A DNA stretch of 64,000 bases from Tieghemiomyces parasiticus (Eukaryota; Kickxellomycota; Dimargaritomycetes; Dimargaritales; Dimargaritaceae). A model generated the notes under the pieces. That model was given only the letters and a program-made list of their open reading frames with translations. It searched no databases and had not been told where the DNA came from. Positions 44,518-55,838 of the stretch are shown here, in pieces. The DNA lies in the NCBI GenBank assembly GCA_027575765.1, contig JANBPT010000041.1:32494-96493 (forward strand), in the 5' to 3' direction. The position numbers and the translations under genes are program-made. The stretch's first letter is position 1; every line of letters begins with the position of its first letter.

Positions 44518-46585
44518 ATGTCCTCGTTACCAATTAGGCTTGACCAGGCCTCCGAGGGTAGCATGGCTTCCCCGCTCAGCGGCCCCCCGCTCTCACCGGC
44601 TCACAGTGAATCGTCCCATTTGCTGACCGAGTGGGAGGACGAATGGTACCAGGTCCTCCGGACAGAGATTGTGCGCCTGGCTCCCGAGCTCACGAAGATT
44701 AGCCACGAGGTCAGTACTATCCCCAGGGTGTCGAGATGGGAACCTAACCGACAGGTAAGGAGGGAGAAGGGATATAGTACCTCACATTGGAAACTAACTA
44801 CTTGACACTTGGCCTTTAAACCGATACCATCGCTCACCTTTGTCCCGTGGGAACATATCGCCTGGCTAGATATTCGATAACCCCGAGATTGGCGGGGAAG
44901 AGGTTTTGGCCTGTCGCCTACTTTCAGAGTTCCTCGAACGGCACGAGTTTCACATCGAGCCGGCCCCGGCCAATCTACCCACGGCCTTCCTGGCCACATT
45001 CGAGACGGAGGATTATGACGAGCACTCACGGGTCATTGGCTTCTTTACTGAGTAGGTTGCGCCAAGTGGGCCTTTCGCTGTATGATGCGAAGTGGTACTC
45101 TCTTTGGAATGCAGTTGGCGAGAGCTCTCCTATCATTCTCAGGTCCCTCGTTTTCAGATAAACATTCGACACTCTAATACGTATTTATAAGTTGACCATC
45201 ATCTGCGTAATTAATCCCCCCCCCTGCCCTATCTTACCCAGGTACGACGCGTTGCCCGAGATTGGACACGCCTGTGGGCACAACCTCATCGCTGTAGGGT
45301 CGGTGGCCTCCGCCATAGGTAAGCTAGCCAGAAGTTGTTAACGGAGCCGGGCCGGCTAAGGAACATGGTTCTCAATTAGTATCTATTACCAACGCCCTTA
45401 TCGTGCTTTACGTTCACCCCCCGATCCCCTGATACCCGCCCTCAGCTACCAAGCATGCCATGGTTCATTTCGGTCTCCGTGGCAGTATTCAAGTGTTTGG
45501 CTCACCGGACGAAGAGAATTTGGGAGGAAAGATTGAATTTATTGACGCCGGCCTTCTCAAGTATCCTGACGTGTGCCTCATGGCACACCCGGGTAACCAA
45601 GATATTGCCCTGATGCGCACATTGGCATTACAGTCGGTGTCCGTGCACTACCACGGCAAGGCCGCCCACGCAGCCGTGATGCCCTGGGAGGGTATGAATG
45701 CCCTCGACGCCATCGTCCAGACCTACCAGGCCATCGCCATGTACCGCCAGGAGATGCCACCGGGAGCCATGTAAGTACGATAAGTCCATAATATGCATAT
45801 CTTAAACCAGACGCGAGGTTCCGTTTAGACTCAGGCCTCCTAACCAGCTCCAACTCCATGAATTATCCGGTGCTACTGCTTTCCTTCTATCTCACCAGGG
45901 TCCACGGGATCATTACTGACGGTGGTCGGGCCTGCAACGGTAAGTGGGAGGGGGTATTCTTGAGGTGATAGGCGACAACTGACTTGCAGATCTAGCTGTA
46001 ACCCGACTGACCGAAGCTACATCTCATACCATCTGCGTTGTTTTTTGTTTTGTTTTTTGGTTGGCGCCTCATACTCTAGTAATTCCCAACCACGCTAGCG
46101 CCAGCTATATCCTCCGCTCCGATACGAAAGCCACGCTGGGTCGCCTAAAATCCCGGGTAACTGACATCTTCGAGGGTGCGGTGCGGGCTACCGGGTGCCA
46201 GTTACGCCACAGCTGGGATCCCATGTACATGGAAATGAATCTGAACCGAAACTTGGCGGGCCAGTACCAGTACTATATGGAGAAGCTCTACCAGGTACAG
46301 TTCCCGACAGCGTTGGAACAAGAGTCGCGGGCCACGGCCAGTACCGACATGGGTAACGTCTCGTTCGTCAAGCCCAGTATCCACACGATGTACCGGGTCG
46401 GGGTGGGTACCACCTGCAGTCTGCACACGGAGGGCTTTCGCAACGCGTGTAAATCTAATGTCGCCCACGAACGGACGTGGAAGGCCGGCGTGGTGATGGC
46501 CATGGTGGGTCTCAAAGTGTTGGCCGACGATGATTTTTTCGACCAGGTCCATAAAGAGTTCCGCACCACCAATCGCCAGCCATAA
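44518..46585 (+). CDS. M20-family metallopeptidase/amidohydrolase, PM20D2-like (6 exons)
   Basis: Exons 44518-44709, 44870-45051, 45242-45318, 45446-45770, 45899-45939 and 46080-46585 join in frame to 440 residues. All introns are GT-AG, 127-190 bases. Known: PM20D2-type enzymes are M20D relatives that hydrolyse amide or dipeptide bonds (such as beta-alanyl-lysine) using two metal ions. Seen: ISHEIFDNPEIGGEE; the metal-binding YDALPEIGHACGHN (about 126-139); GSPDEENLGGK (about 169-179), carrying the catalytic Glu and the neighbouring metal-binding Glu; LMAHPGNQD; the lid-domain start VSVHYHGKAAHAA; MVHGIITDGGRACNVIPNHA; and the C-terminal TASTDMGNVS followed by HTEGF. The first 35 residues are Ser/Pro-rich without a signal peptide, so a cytosolic enzyme is likely. 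The internal short exons (77 and 41 bases) are supported by conserved motifs crossing both junctions. Confidence 0.9.
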
Positions 46586-48285
46586 CCCCAGCCTGTCTTG
46601 GTGTGGTTGCTTCACAATCCACGATAGTTTTTGGCCAACATTTCCCTAGCACAGACAGTTCTGCATCCTGCATATAAATTATACCCGTCTCTTTACACCT
46701 GTACGATTGGCCTCATGTCAAAAACTTATGTGCCACATCCATCGACCGCACAGCCATCTTATGGACAATGGAAGGAATACGATGTAATGGGCGGCAGCCT
46801 TGGGAGCGGACATAGCCAGATTGGCCTTTCCCTCCCCACTGCCCATCAAGGGCTGCTGGAGGTAGTGAGGTGTGGTGAGAGGAAAGTGAGGCGGCCGTTG
46901 CCTCTGTGGATGGCCCTCGTAACTACCCAGCTCGAAAGTAGAGTCTAAAGGTAATCACTTGAGCTCTCACCTGTGCGTGCCCAACCATGTCCCTATCAAA
47001 CCCATTCCTTTCCATCTACCGTTGCCTCTCCGCTCTCTCCCTGGCCGTCGCCCGCCAGAGTCGCACAGCTGACCCACGGACACAGTACGATTGAAGGTGG
47101 ATGGCCTCTATGGTATGCTATGAGTGCAGCCCGAAGTGGCCACCTGGCAGGCCAGGGCTTTCACAGGGTGGTTTTGGTGGGCGCCAGGCCTTATGAAGGC
47201 CACAATCTCATGGCTCCTACCTTCCGTAAGGAAGAGCGCCTGACGCACGTTCCGTTAAACTCTATTTTTCACAAATGGCCCTGCCATCAGAAGAGCTGGA
47301 GGGGAAGTGGCTGGGCTTGGGATCGCCTTGGCCCTGAAGTTCCATTGGTCAGTCCTGGGCGCTGGTGGTACGGACAGGGTGTTTTTATAGCCGGTAGGGC
47401 GATGGCCACACCTCCCTTTGTCCCTGTGCATCTGGTCGGTGGGACCGCTTGCCCCGGCAGTGGTGTCCAGGGGGGGGGGGAGGTGTATAGACAGACTGGA
47501 CCCAGACACGAGATAGGTTTTGCTTCATTGTGCTGCAAGACCTGCCGGATGCCACTCCCCTCCCCATCTCTCACCGGCCACCCTGGCCCACATGTGGAGG
47601 TTTTGCCAAGGCGTCCGTTTCGGTGCAGGTGCCTAACGCATGTGGGATAAATCGGAGGTGGCATGGACTGGGTAACACGCACTGCCGTCCATCCGACACA
47701 CAATTTACGCCAAGCTTACCTTCGACCCCTGAGCCTCCAGTCGTAGCAATATACTCCGAGATCCCGCCCTCTCCATATGGTGCCAAGGCCGGGACATGTT
47801 CCGTTATGGAAGTTTCTGCCACGCCCACCTGGATCGTCTGTACTGCCCCCGTATTGTTCCTAGCCTTCGATTGTTGTTGCGACCAGAGTCGGTTCTCACC
47901 CCGTCCATTTCCACACTCTCCGGTACTTGCTGGGGTGACCTTGCCTACAGTGGTACTGTTTTCCAAGCGTTCTAACCCATCCGCCCCGGCGGGACACCCA
48001 CCGCCTCCTCTGCTATGACCTTGGACATTAGCACACCCAGTACTCTATGACCGTCAATTATTTTCGGACTACTTTCCAGGCTTCGGGGTTTAACTCATTT
48101 GCCGCTCACTCGATACCCTCTCTTGTGCAATTTATTTTTCGGCGACTACACTACAATCCCCAACCGGGCACATCTTAGCCCCGTCAATCGGCCACCCTAG
48201 TTGATAATCTAAACCTCGCTGCTGGTATTTATAACTCCCCTTCATTTACTAGTCTATCTCACCCTCCCTAGCCAATACCGTCACC
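46586..48285. other. Intergenic region between M20 peptidase and CaMK-like kinase genes
   Basis: A run of eleven G lies at 47470-47480 and a TATA box at 48226-48234. ORFs of up to 225 codons (46973-47650) overlap others in opposite frames, span the G run and show no domain, so they are not called. Confidence 0.5.
48226..48234 (+). promoter_or_regulatory. TATA box for CaMK-like kinase gene
   Basis: TATTTATAA lies 52 bases before the ATG at 48286. Confidence 0.45.
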
Positions 48286-49670
48286 ATGGGTATCCTGGAT
48301 CATCTCCATCTCAATAGCAACAGAGACCAGCCGCCGACCTACGTCAAGAAGAAGGGTTACACCTTCGGCCGGGTGCTCGGTAAGTGATGCCCATTTTAAA
48401 CATCCGCCAGCGACCCCCCCACTCACTAGTCGACCAGATGGCGGGCATGCTATTCGTGCGTTAGAGGGCCACAGGTGGAAACTGCTGCCGGTCCTAGACA
48501 GTGGTAAAGCTTTCTGTGGGTGTGATAAGCAAATGCACGTACACCTCTAACGCTTAGTTCGAGACCAACGCCCCCTCCCTTATCCTTTCCACGCCTGCAG
48601 GCAGCGGAACCTTTGGCGAGGTTTACCAGGCCAAGCGTATCAAGGATGGCGTCCAGGTGGCCGTGAAGGTTATCCGCAAAAGCCTGCTTAACGGCGATCC
48701 CACAATGGTCAATAAGGAAATCAACGTGATGCGTGGCCTTAAGCACCCTAATATTGTGCAGCTGTACGACTACTTTGAGAGCCGCGACCGATACTACCTC
48801 GTATTCTCGTTGGCCACGGGTGGCGAGCTCTTTGAGCGTATCAGCCAGCAGGGCCGTTTCTCAGAGAAGGATGCCGTCCGGGTCATGCGCACCGTGTTCG
48901 AGGCCGTCGCATTCCTACACGATCACCACGTCGTCCACCGGGACCTCAAACCCGAGAACTTGCTCTACCGCGACGAGTCCCCAGATTCCCCCCTAGTGAT
49001 TGCCGATTTTGGTATCGCCCGGGTCATGACAGATGAGAACGATGTGCTTAGCACCGTATGCGGCAGCTATGGCTACGTCGCCCCGGAGATTTGCCGGAGG
49101 CGGAAGTATGGTAAACCCGTGGATGTGTGGAGCCTGGGCATCATCACCTTCACTATCCTGTGCGGCTACTCACCCTATTACTTTTGCGAGAACGCGCAGG
49201 AGATGCTGGCCGTCATGGAACGTCACGAGGTAGTTTTTGACAAGCGATACTGGTGGGGGGTATCGGACGGCGCCAAAGAATTCATTCGGGCCTGCCTCCA
49301 CCCGGACCCGGCCCAGCGTCTCACTGTCCACCAGGCGCTCCGTCACCCCTGGCTGGAGGGCACCACGGCCCTGGATAACGATCTATTGCCTGACGTGATT
49401 GAACAGTCGCGCGCCCGCAAGACCTTCCAGCGCGCCGTCAACAAGCTCAAGTTGGTCAACCGGTTGCGTAAGCTGTCCATGTCAGACGACTCCGAGGACG
49501 AACGCGGGAGCGCCGCCGGGTCCCAGCACAGCAGCCCTGAGCATACTGGGACCACCTCGCCGGTCGACCCCGCCCGTGCCATCGCAGCCACCGCCGCTGC
49601 CCGTGCGTCCAATGAATCTGGCCGGTCCGTCGACTCGTTTGTGTCCGCTGAGGAGAACCCTCAGCGTTAA
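48286..49670 (+). CDS. Calcium/calmodulin-dependent-type Ser/Thr protein kinase (2 exons)
   Basis: Exons 48286-48379 and 48601-49670 encode 387 residues; the 221-base intron splits the first Gly of the ATP-binding loop. Seen: glycine loop GSGTFGEV (32-39); ATP-anchoring Lys54 in VAVKVI; catalytic loop HRDLKPENLL with Asp146; DFG at 167-169; activation segment STVCGSYGYVAPEI; DVWSLGIITFTILCGYSPYY; and the end of the kinase fold ALRHPWLEG. After the domain a basic amphipathic stretch (ARKTFQRAVNKLKLVNRLRK, about 309-328) sits where CaMKI-type kinases have the autoinhibitory and calmodulin-binding helix. The last 60 residues are Ser/Ala-rich. Inference: a cytosolic Ca2+/calmodulin-responsive kinase, as in fungal Cmk proteins. 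A run of ten C follows five bases after the stop. Confidence 0.93.
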
Positions 49671-50193
49671 AACTACCCCCCCCCCACCCCTGCGCTGTAC
49701 CACCCTCCCCCCTCGTCTGTCTGATTGTTCTGTGGGTAGTATATTTAAACTGCCACCGCCATCATCTCCCTCGTAGCCTCACGATTAAGCCTATTCTCCC
49801 CCTATCTATGTTCTCGGCGCTGCCGTTGTTGTTTTTGGTAGCTACGGAAGCGCTCATTACAGACCACATTTTTTTTGGCTGATAGAGCGATCCAATGGTA
49901 ACTGGTTTAACTCATGGGTGAGGAACTAATCGGCGGAGGCAGGATACTCTAGCCGGAAGGTCTCCCCCATAGCGAATGAAGATATGGTGGGTATCGCGAT
50001 TAGAGATGGTAATCCGGGCCGAGTTGCGTCTATTCCAGTAAAAATATAATAAGGAAATATTGCAAGCCTCTACTAAAAATACATTTTATTGACGGGTCAG
50101 AGCTACCGATACGGACGACGGTGGGAAGGGATGAGGGTACCCGAAGAAACGTGAAGTACGTCGAATGTCGTCTTACTGCGGGGGGGGGGGTCT
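49671..50193. other. Convergent 3' region between CaMK-like and SNAPC4-like genes
   Basis: It begins with ten C (49676-49685) and ends with eleven G (50180-50190), each only a few bases from a stop codon. On the minus strand these are C runs downstream of the SNAPC4-like stop. TTTATT at 50095-50100 is a minus-strand AATAAA. No gene is seen. Confidence 0.6.
50095..50100 (-). terminator. Polyadenylation signal AATAAA, SNAPC4-like gene
   Basis: Minus-strand AATAAA about 95 bases past the stop codon at 50194. Confidence 0.45.
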
Positions 50194-53100
50194 TTAGTGG
50201 GTATCCTTAGCGTTAGTCCGGCGACGCTTCACTGGAGTGGTGCCCGGGGACGCAGGAGACAGGGTACTGCCACAACGCTTGGCCCGAAGACGGCTGCTTT
50301 GGCGGGTGGGGGTGATTGGCGGGTTCAGCCTCGGCTCAGACGCGCGCGGGACCTCCGAAATTGGGGCAGGCGGGGTAGTGGGGATGACGGCTGGGTTGAG
50401 CGACTGGCCGCGCCCAGTCGGCGTTTCGAGGGCCGGAGATATAGAATGAGTCAACGGAGCGGTGACGGTGGTGGATTCTGGGGTGTTAAACAATTCGGGG
50501 GCAGCGGACGCAGCATCCATTGCTGAGTCAGGCCGGGGTTGTTGACGCAAACGGCTTCGCGTCACGGGAGTATCATGTAGTGGTACAATGATCTCGACCG
50601 ATAGATCACCGGTCGTGGATCCCGGTGATTCCAGTTGCGGGTCAACCACGGACCCCGAGACCAGGTCGAGCGGAGGCTGCTTACGCGGACGGCCACGCTT
50701 CACGGACGGCTTGGGTGGCTGTATAGATGACTCGGCTGAATGTCCTAGAGCGGCTGTATCCGCAGCTTCAGCCTCCGGTGGGGCAATCGCCGGTTTGCCC
50801 GCAAGGGCGGAAGGCGGCTCTTTGCATTCATGGGCCCGATTGATAAGTGACGTCTGCGGCGATTTAGGCGTCTGGATATCCGGCAACGAAACCTCAGCTG
50901 CTGAATTCAGGGTGGTCACCGAATCGCCCTCCACTTCCGACGTAGCAGGTGCCTCCACCCCAAGGGAAGGGGGAGATTGGCTAGGCGCAACTGCCAGCCC
51001 AAGTGGGGATCTGATGAAGGTTGTCGGTGTCGGTTCACCGATGGTAGGTCCGGGTGAATCTAGCGCAGGTTCGCTCAAATCCACCACGGCAGTTGGTGGC
51101 GGCAGTAGAGTCGTGGTCGCCTCCCTAACTGTAGGTCCGAGCATCACCGGCGCGGGGCCACTCGTTTGCTTCACAGCGACTGCCATTTCCCTTGGAGTTT
51201 CCTTCGGGGACGACGCTACGGCCGCCGGTATAGGCAGCGGATGCTTTCTGGGGCGCCCACGCTTCCGCGGCGGCTGGGGCAGAGAAGCGACCGATGATAT
51301 ACGAGCCGCGGTGGGAGACCCTTCTTTTGGAGGGGTTTCCGGGGTAATCGCCTGGGCTCCCAGTGCGGATTGCGCCTTCTTGCGGGGTCGCCCGCGCTTC
51401 CGAGCTGGCTGAGTTGGAGGGGCAACGGGGGTCGAATGGGTCTCGCCCGGCGATAGCTCTGACGTAGCAACACCAGCGACATCAGGAAGGGTGAGTAGCA
51501 GGGTCCCATCGTCGTGAATCGCACGGTCGACCAAGGCTGGCGCGGGTCCGGGGGACTGCACGCTTGAGCAAGGGGTGGGCGCGGTGATCATGGGATCAGT
51601 AAACTGCCCAGGCTCGACAGTGTCCGCCGCGGAAACAACGGGTGCCTCGGATCCGGGTAATAGGTTGGCCGGTACAGTCATACCACCCTCCCCGACGGGG
51701 CCAACTGGCGGAGCATTAGCGGCCACCTCAGTTTCTGACATGGGTGATGGCATACCGGTCGCGACGGGTGGACCGGCTCTACCTACGGTCTGCGTCCTGC
51801 GAGCGCGTTTGGGGGCCTTCAAAGTGTTCGCCGGCCGCGCATGGGAGGGGCTGACACCCAGGGTGGGGCCTGCGCGGAACAGCGGTGGTACGGGAACGGC
51901 TGCGGTCCTCGGAGTGGTGACGACAGCAGGGCTCGGCTCGACTGTGGTCGTGGCGGGGTCATCGTCGGTAGCTGTTCCGTCGTCGGCCGTGGCTGGCTCG
52001 GGTGGCGCCGGCATGGAAGCCGGGTAGTTGTATACTACAGGGGTGCCCTTGTTGGCCGGGTCCAAAACGGCGGACGGGTCCACGATGCGTTTGCGTATCA
52101 GCAGCTTCCAGCGGCGCCAGCACAGATTATCGGTTCGCAGGGGCATGAGCTGGGCGATCTGGGACCACTTGCCGGCCCCGTGCGTTTGGATTAGCCGAAC
52201 TAGGTTGTCGTCTTCACGGCGAGTCCAGGGTCCTTGGTTCACGCGTGGGTGCAGCACATTGCAGTAGCGCTCGCGGCACTGCACATCGGTCCGAGATAGT
52301 ACGTAACGCTGAACCTGATACCAGTTGCATTCGCCATAAATATCTACGGCGGTACGCAGGGCCTCATCCTCCTCCTGCGTCCAGCGGCCCCGCCGGATGA
52401 TGGGGTTAACGCTCTTAGTCCACCGGTGGAGGCACTGCTGTCCATTACGGGTCACCATGATGTAAGCGATCTGTTGCCAATTCTTCTCGCCGCATATCTG
52501 CACCGCGCGTCGCAGGAGGGCATCCTCCTCGGCCGTCCACCGGCGCTTCTGCATCCGCCGCTGGAGTGTCTCCTGGTATTTGATGAAGCACTGCGCCGCC
52601 GTCCGGTTCGTGTCCAATCGCTCAGCGATGCTGGGCCAATTCCGTGCCCCGCATTCCTCCACGGTGGTCATCAGCCGGTCCGTCTCGGGGGTTGTCCAGT
52701 CCGTTTTCTTGATCAGCGGGTGGTCGTGTGTCGACCACTGGATAGCGCACTCGATAGGTCGCCGCGTCCTAACGAACTCCTTGGAGATGGTGTGCCAGTT
52801 CAGACCCTCCAGGTTCTTTTCAAACTCGGCGTCTGGGATCTGGTCTATCCGGCAAAGCGCGGCTTCTGGGTGGTCACTACAGTAACGGGGCGGGAAAGGG
52901 GGCGTTACGACATGGGAAACGGAGGAGAAGGCAGGTAAAAAATGGTACGTGTTAGTGTGCCTTGCCTGGGATTAGCTGCAAAACATGTCACTGCCGCAGC
53001 GAACGTGCACTGCGGAATGGATCACTAAATCTTAGCGCCACAATACGGCCAGTCACAGTGAGCTGCGAGTTACTTACGAAGTTTTGAGTCGCTCGGCGGT

Positions 53101-53850
53101 GATGCGGCGATTCTGGGCCCGCACGCCACACACCAAGGCCTGACGTTCCCGGTCGTTCCACCGGAAAGACAGGTTAGTTATGGGTGGCTGGCGCTCCTTG
53201 AGCTGAGTATCCTGGTTTTTCGGCGGCACGCAACCGGCCATATCTACAAAGTAGGGGTCAAACAGGCCGGGGGTATAAAAGCTTTCGACCTTGGGCGGCC
53301 GGCCGGCCTTACCAGGCGTAGGGCGCGGAGTGCCGTTAATCGGGGTAGGGGCTGGCGATATTAGGTCGGTCAGCGGCGCGAACTTAGGGACCGTGCCGAG
53401 CGGGATAGATACGGACGGGGCGGTGACAGAGGCCGGCGAGGCCGGCATAGTGGGTGAGGCGACGGCTGTGGTTGGTGTGGGAGGCATGGACGGGGACGCC
53501 GTTTTATCGGCGCCTACCGTGATCCCTTCGACCCCGAGAGAAGCGTCGCTGGGGCTGTGTTGGAATACAGCGAGGGGCCCCGCCCGGTGCAGGGCGGTGT
53601 AGCGTGGGCTGAAGAGATAGTCGAGGTGCTGTTTGAGGTAGGCATTGCGTCGGCGGGCGAGGTGGATCTTCTCTAGACGCTGGTGCACCGCGGCCTGGTA
53701 CTGGGCGTTGAGCGCCAGGGCTCGGGTTGCCAGCCCGAGAGCTTCACTCGACTCGGGGCGTTGTGCGGAATCCCCGAACAGGGACTCCAGGCCCGGCGAT
53801 GACGGCGGCGGTGCGGCCAGTGGGCCAGGCACAGGGGAAGAGTAGGTCAT
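50194..53850 (-). CDS. SNAPC4: SNAPC4/SNAP190-like Myb protein with AT-hooks (2 exons)
   Basis: Exon 1 is 53850-53078 and exon 2 is 52876-50194 (minus). The 201-base GT-AG intron has an in-frame junction, giving 1151 residues. SNAPC4 is the DNA-binding subunit of the complex that recognises the proximal sequence element of snRNA genes for RNA polymerases II and III. Seen in exon 1: RLEKIHLARRRNAYLKQHLDYL and FDPYFVDMAGCVPPKNQDT, as in SNAPC4 N-termini. Across the junction: a partial Myb repeat, then ALCRIDQIPDAEFEKNLEGL (compare the INQLPEEAL segment of the human protein). Four or more Myb repeats follow to about residue 530: DWTTPETDRL, RRWTAEEDALL, GRWTQEEDEAL and GPWTRREDDNL, each with spaced Trp. 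The long Pro/Thr/Ala-rich tail has three AT-hooks, KRGRPRK, near residues 749, 795 and 983. The repeat order and linkers make SNAPC4 a better match than c-Myb or CDC5. Confidence 0.9.
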
Positions 53851-54785
53851 GGTTTACTAAGGGCAGGCCATCGACAAGTTCCGAGAATGCAGGCGGTAGG
53901 TCGCGCAGCAGAAAGGAAGTAGAAGCCAATGGCGGGAAGGTGAGGTGTAAGCGAGTCAACGGCGTTGTAAATAGGCTGCTCCCTTGTGTATCGTGTACCG
54001 AAGGGTGTATGCGATTGAGGGCTAGTACCCGGCTGGAGGCTGTATGCACAATGGAAGGGGATAGAAAATGAGGTTGAGGATATGATGTGGCAGTCGAGTA
54101 GGAATGGTTATTGAGTTACGCTATGGGTAGAAACGTAACGCATTAACGAATAGTTCGAATGAGGTAAGATAAGGCGGCTAGGGAATAAATACGAATGACC
54201 TAAGGGCCAATGGCAAAGGAACATGGCACCTTCCTACCGATGGTCCCTTGGGTCGATGATATTTCTTTTTTTTTAGGCAGGAACGCTTCGATGGCGTTAG
54301 ACATATTTTTTTAATCCACAGAGCCTAGTAGCCTCTTTGGGATTTAGACCCAAGCGACTCCCTGTTCGCTTGGGTTCCAAAGCTGGTGGGTGAGATGGTG
54401 TAGCACAGGAGTCGACTAACCCACAACGCGCAAGCCAGAATAAGGCAAAAAAAAAATACGGTAAGGCCCAAAGCCTACACTCGCCTGCCTGCCTTTCTTC
54501 GTCGGCTCATTTACCCGCCCCAGTTGAGGATTTCCTATCCGCCTAAGCCTAGGGGTGTGTCCATCCAGATGCCCCACCATAATGGCCACCGGCCCTAGGT
54601 TATAGGCACGTGATATTTCTGGCCGCTGCCCATATGGCCCATACACCAGTCCAACAGATGCGGGGCTAGGATTGGCTTGGCCAGCGAACCTCAAACGACT
54701 TCTTGGCCTGGTGGCCACCATCAGGAGGTACGTAAGTAATCAAAAGTGTATTGGTACAGATGGCATAAACGGCGGTTCAATATTA
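53851..54785. other. Gap between SNAPC4-like and TANGO2 genes
   Basis: It holds the SNAPC4-like leader (GA-rich on the plus strand), T runs near 54265 and 54306, and a perfect 10-bp hairpin at 54348-54375. No gene is seen. Confidence 0.55.
54348..54375. repeat. Perfect 10-bp inverted repeat (hairpin, 8-base loop)
   Basis: ACCCAAGCGA at 54348-54357 and TCGCTTGGGT at 54366-54375 pair perfectly around the loop CTCCCTGT. It lies in the gap upstream of the SNAPC4-like gene and downstream of TANGO2. Function is unknown; it is not followed by a clear T run. Confidence 0.65.
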
Positions 54786-55838
54786 CTATGGGCTGTCCTC
54801 CTCCAGATCCAGGATAAACTCGAAGCGCCGGCCCGGATGTGCCACGGGCTGGCCGTCGCTTGTCACGAGGTCACGCTCATGGTATAACACGCGGTTCTGC
54901 TGGTCGACCAGTACAACCGTGCTGACCGTGGTCCCGTAGAGCCGGTCATTGCGGCTAATGACGGGCAGGCAAATGGGTTTACGAGCTTCGGCGATCGACA
55001 TAGGCGGGAACGTCCGCGTGAATGGGGAAGTGTCGCGCAGCATTGCGAAGAGCTGGTCCACGAGGGCTTCCTGACGAGCGTCGTCAGCCTCCCGGTCGGT
55101 CTCGGATCCAATTGTTGGCGTGGTATGGGTGGCCGTTGGCGAGTCACCGGTGGTATAAAGGTGGATAATCTCGTTCAGGATGAGAGTCCCCCGCTGGATT
55201 CGTGGCCAATCGGCAGTATTGACCAGGTCCCCGTTGGACAGCCCGACGATCTGGTCGAGAGGGAGAGGCACAATCTCGCCGCGCTGGGGGCCGCGGTTGG
55301 TGAGGGTGTAGAGGGCCGGCTCGACTACATCGCCCACCACTAGGCTGAACCCGTTATAATCCTCCAGGCTCGGAGCCACAGTCTCGTTGAGGTAGGCCAG
55401 AGGACCTGCGTTGTCGCGGTCCAGCAGGAAATCTCTCACAAGGACACCCCGGCTCGTGGAACCCGGCTGTTCGCTCACCTCGATGTGGGAATTGGTTAGG
55501 TTGGCGACGTGGCCCGACCGATTAATACCCAGCCACGTACCGTGCGCCTCGGCCCCGAGATCCCGCGGGGCTAACACGTGTGTGTGGGGGACCTCCCACC
55601 AGTCCGCCCGCCGTGTGCTGCGCTCGAGATACTCGTCGCGATTTGACGCCATAACGCTGGAGAGTGAACGGGCGAGGATAAAGGTATGGCGGAAAAGTTA
55701 GAGGGCTTGTTCGTCCGACGTGGGTAGGGCCTCAAAGCGGCAGACTCTACGTTGCCGTACTTGCATTTGTCAAATCCTCTGCCAAACTTACAATTTGAAC
55801 GGCCCATCGCGGCTGGCCAGGAAGAACGCGACACACAT
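54786..55838 (-). CDS. TANGO2: TANGO2 family protein (NRDE domain), 2 exons
   Basis: Exon 1 is 55838-55792 (16 codons) and exon 2 is 55656-54786; the 135-base GT-AG intron gives 305 residues. The start MCVAFFLASRDGPFK and the NRDE signature ASNRDEYLERSTR at residues 19-31 match the family, in which the N-terminal Cys2 is conserved. Further seen: WWEVP, LGAEAHGTWLGINRSGHVANLTN, LVRDFLL, YNGFSLVVGD, LTNRGPQRGEIVPLP, and GLSNGDLVNTADWPRI. The C-terminal part has YGTTVSTVVLVDQQNRVLYHER. Known: TANGO2 proteins are linked to Golgi organisation in flies and to lipid or heme handling and mitochondria in other work; no reaction is settled. Without the tiny first exon the protein would wrongly start at an internal Met, lose Cys2 and be 288 residues. 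Confidence 0.93.

Noticed and set aside
46973..47650. 225-codon ORF on the plus strand
   Set aside because: Runs through an 11-base G tract, overlaps other ORFs, and has no recognisable domain or leader.
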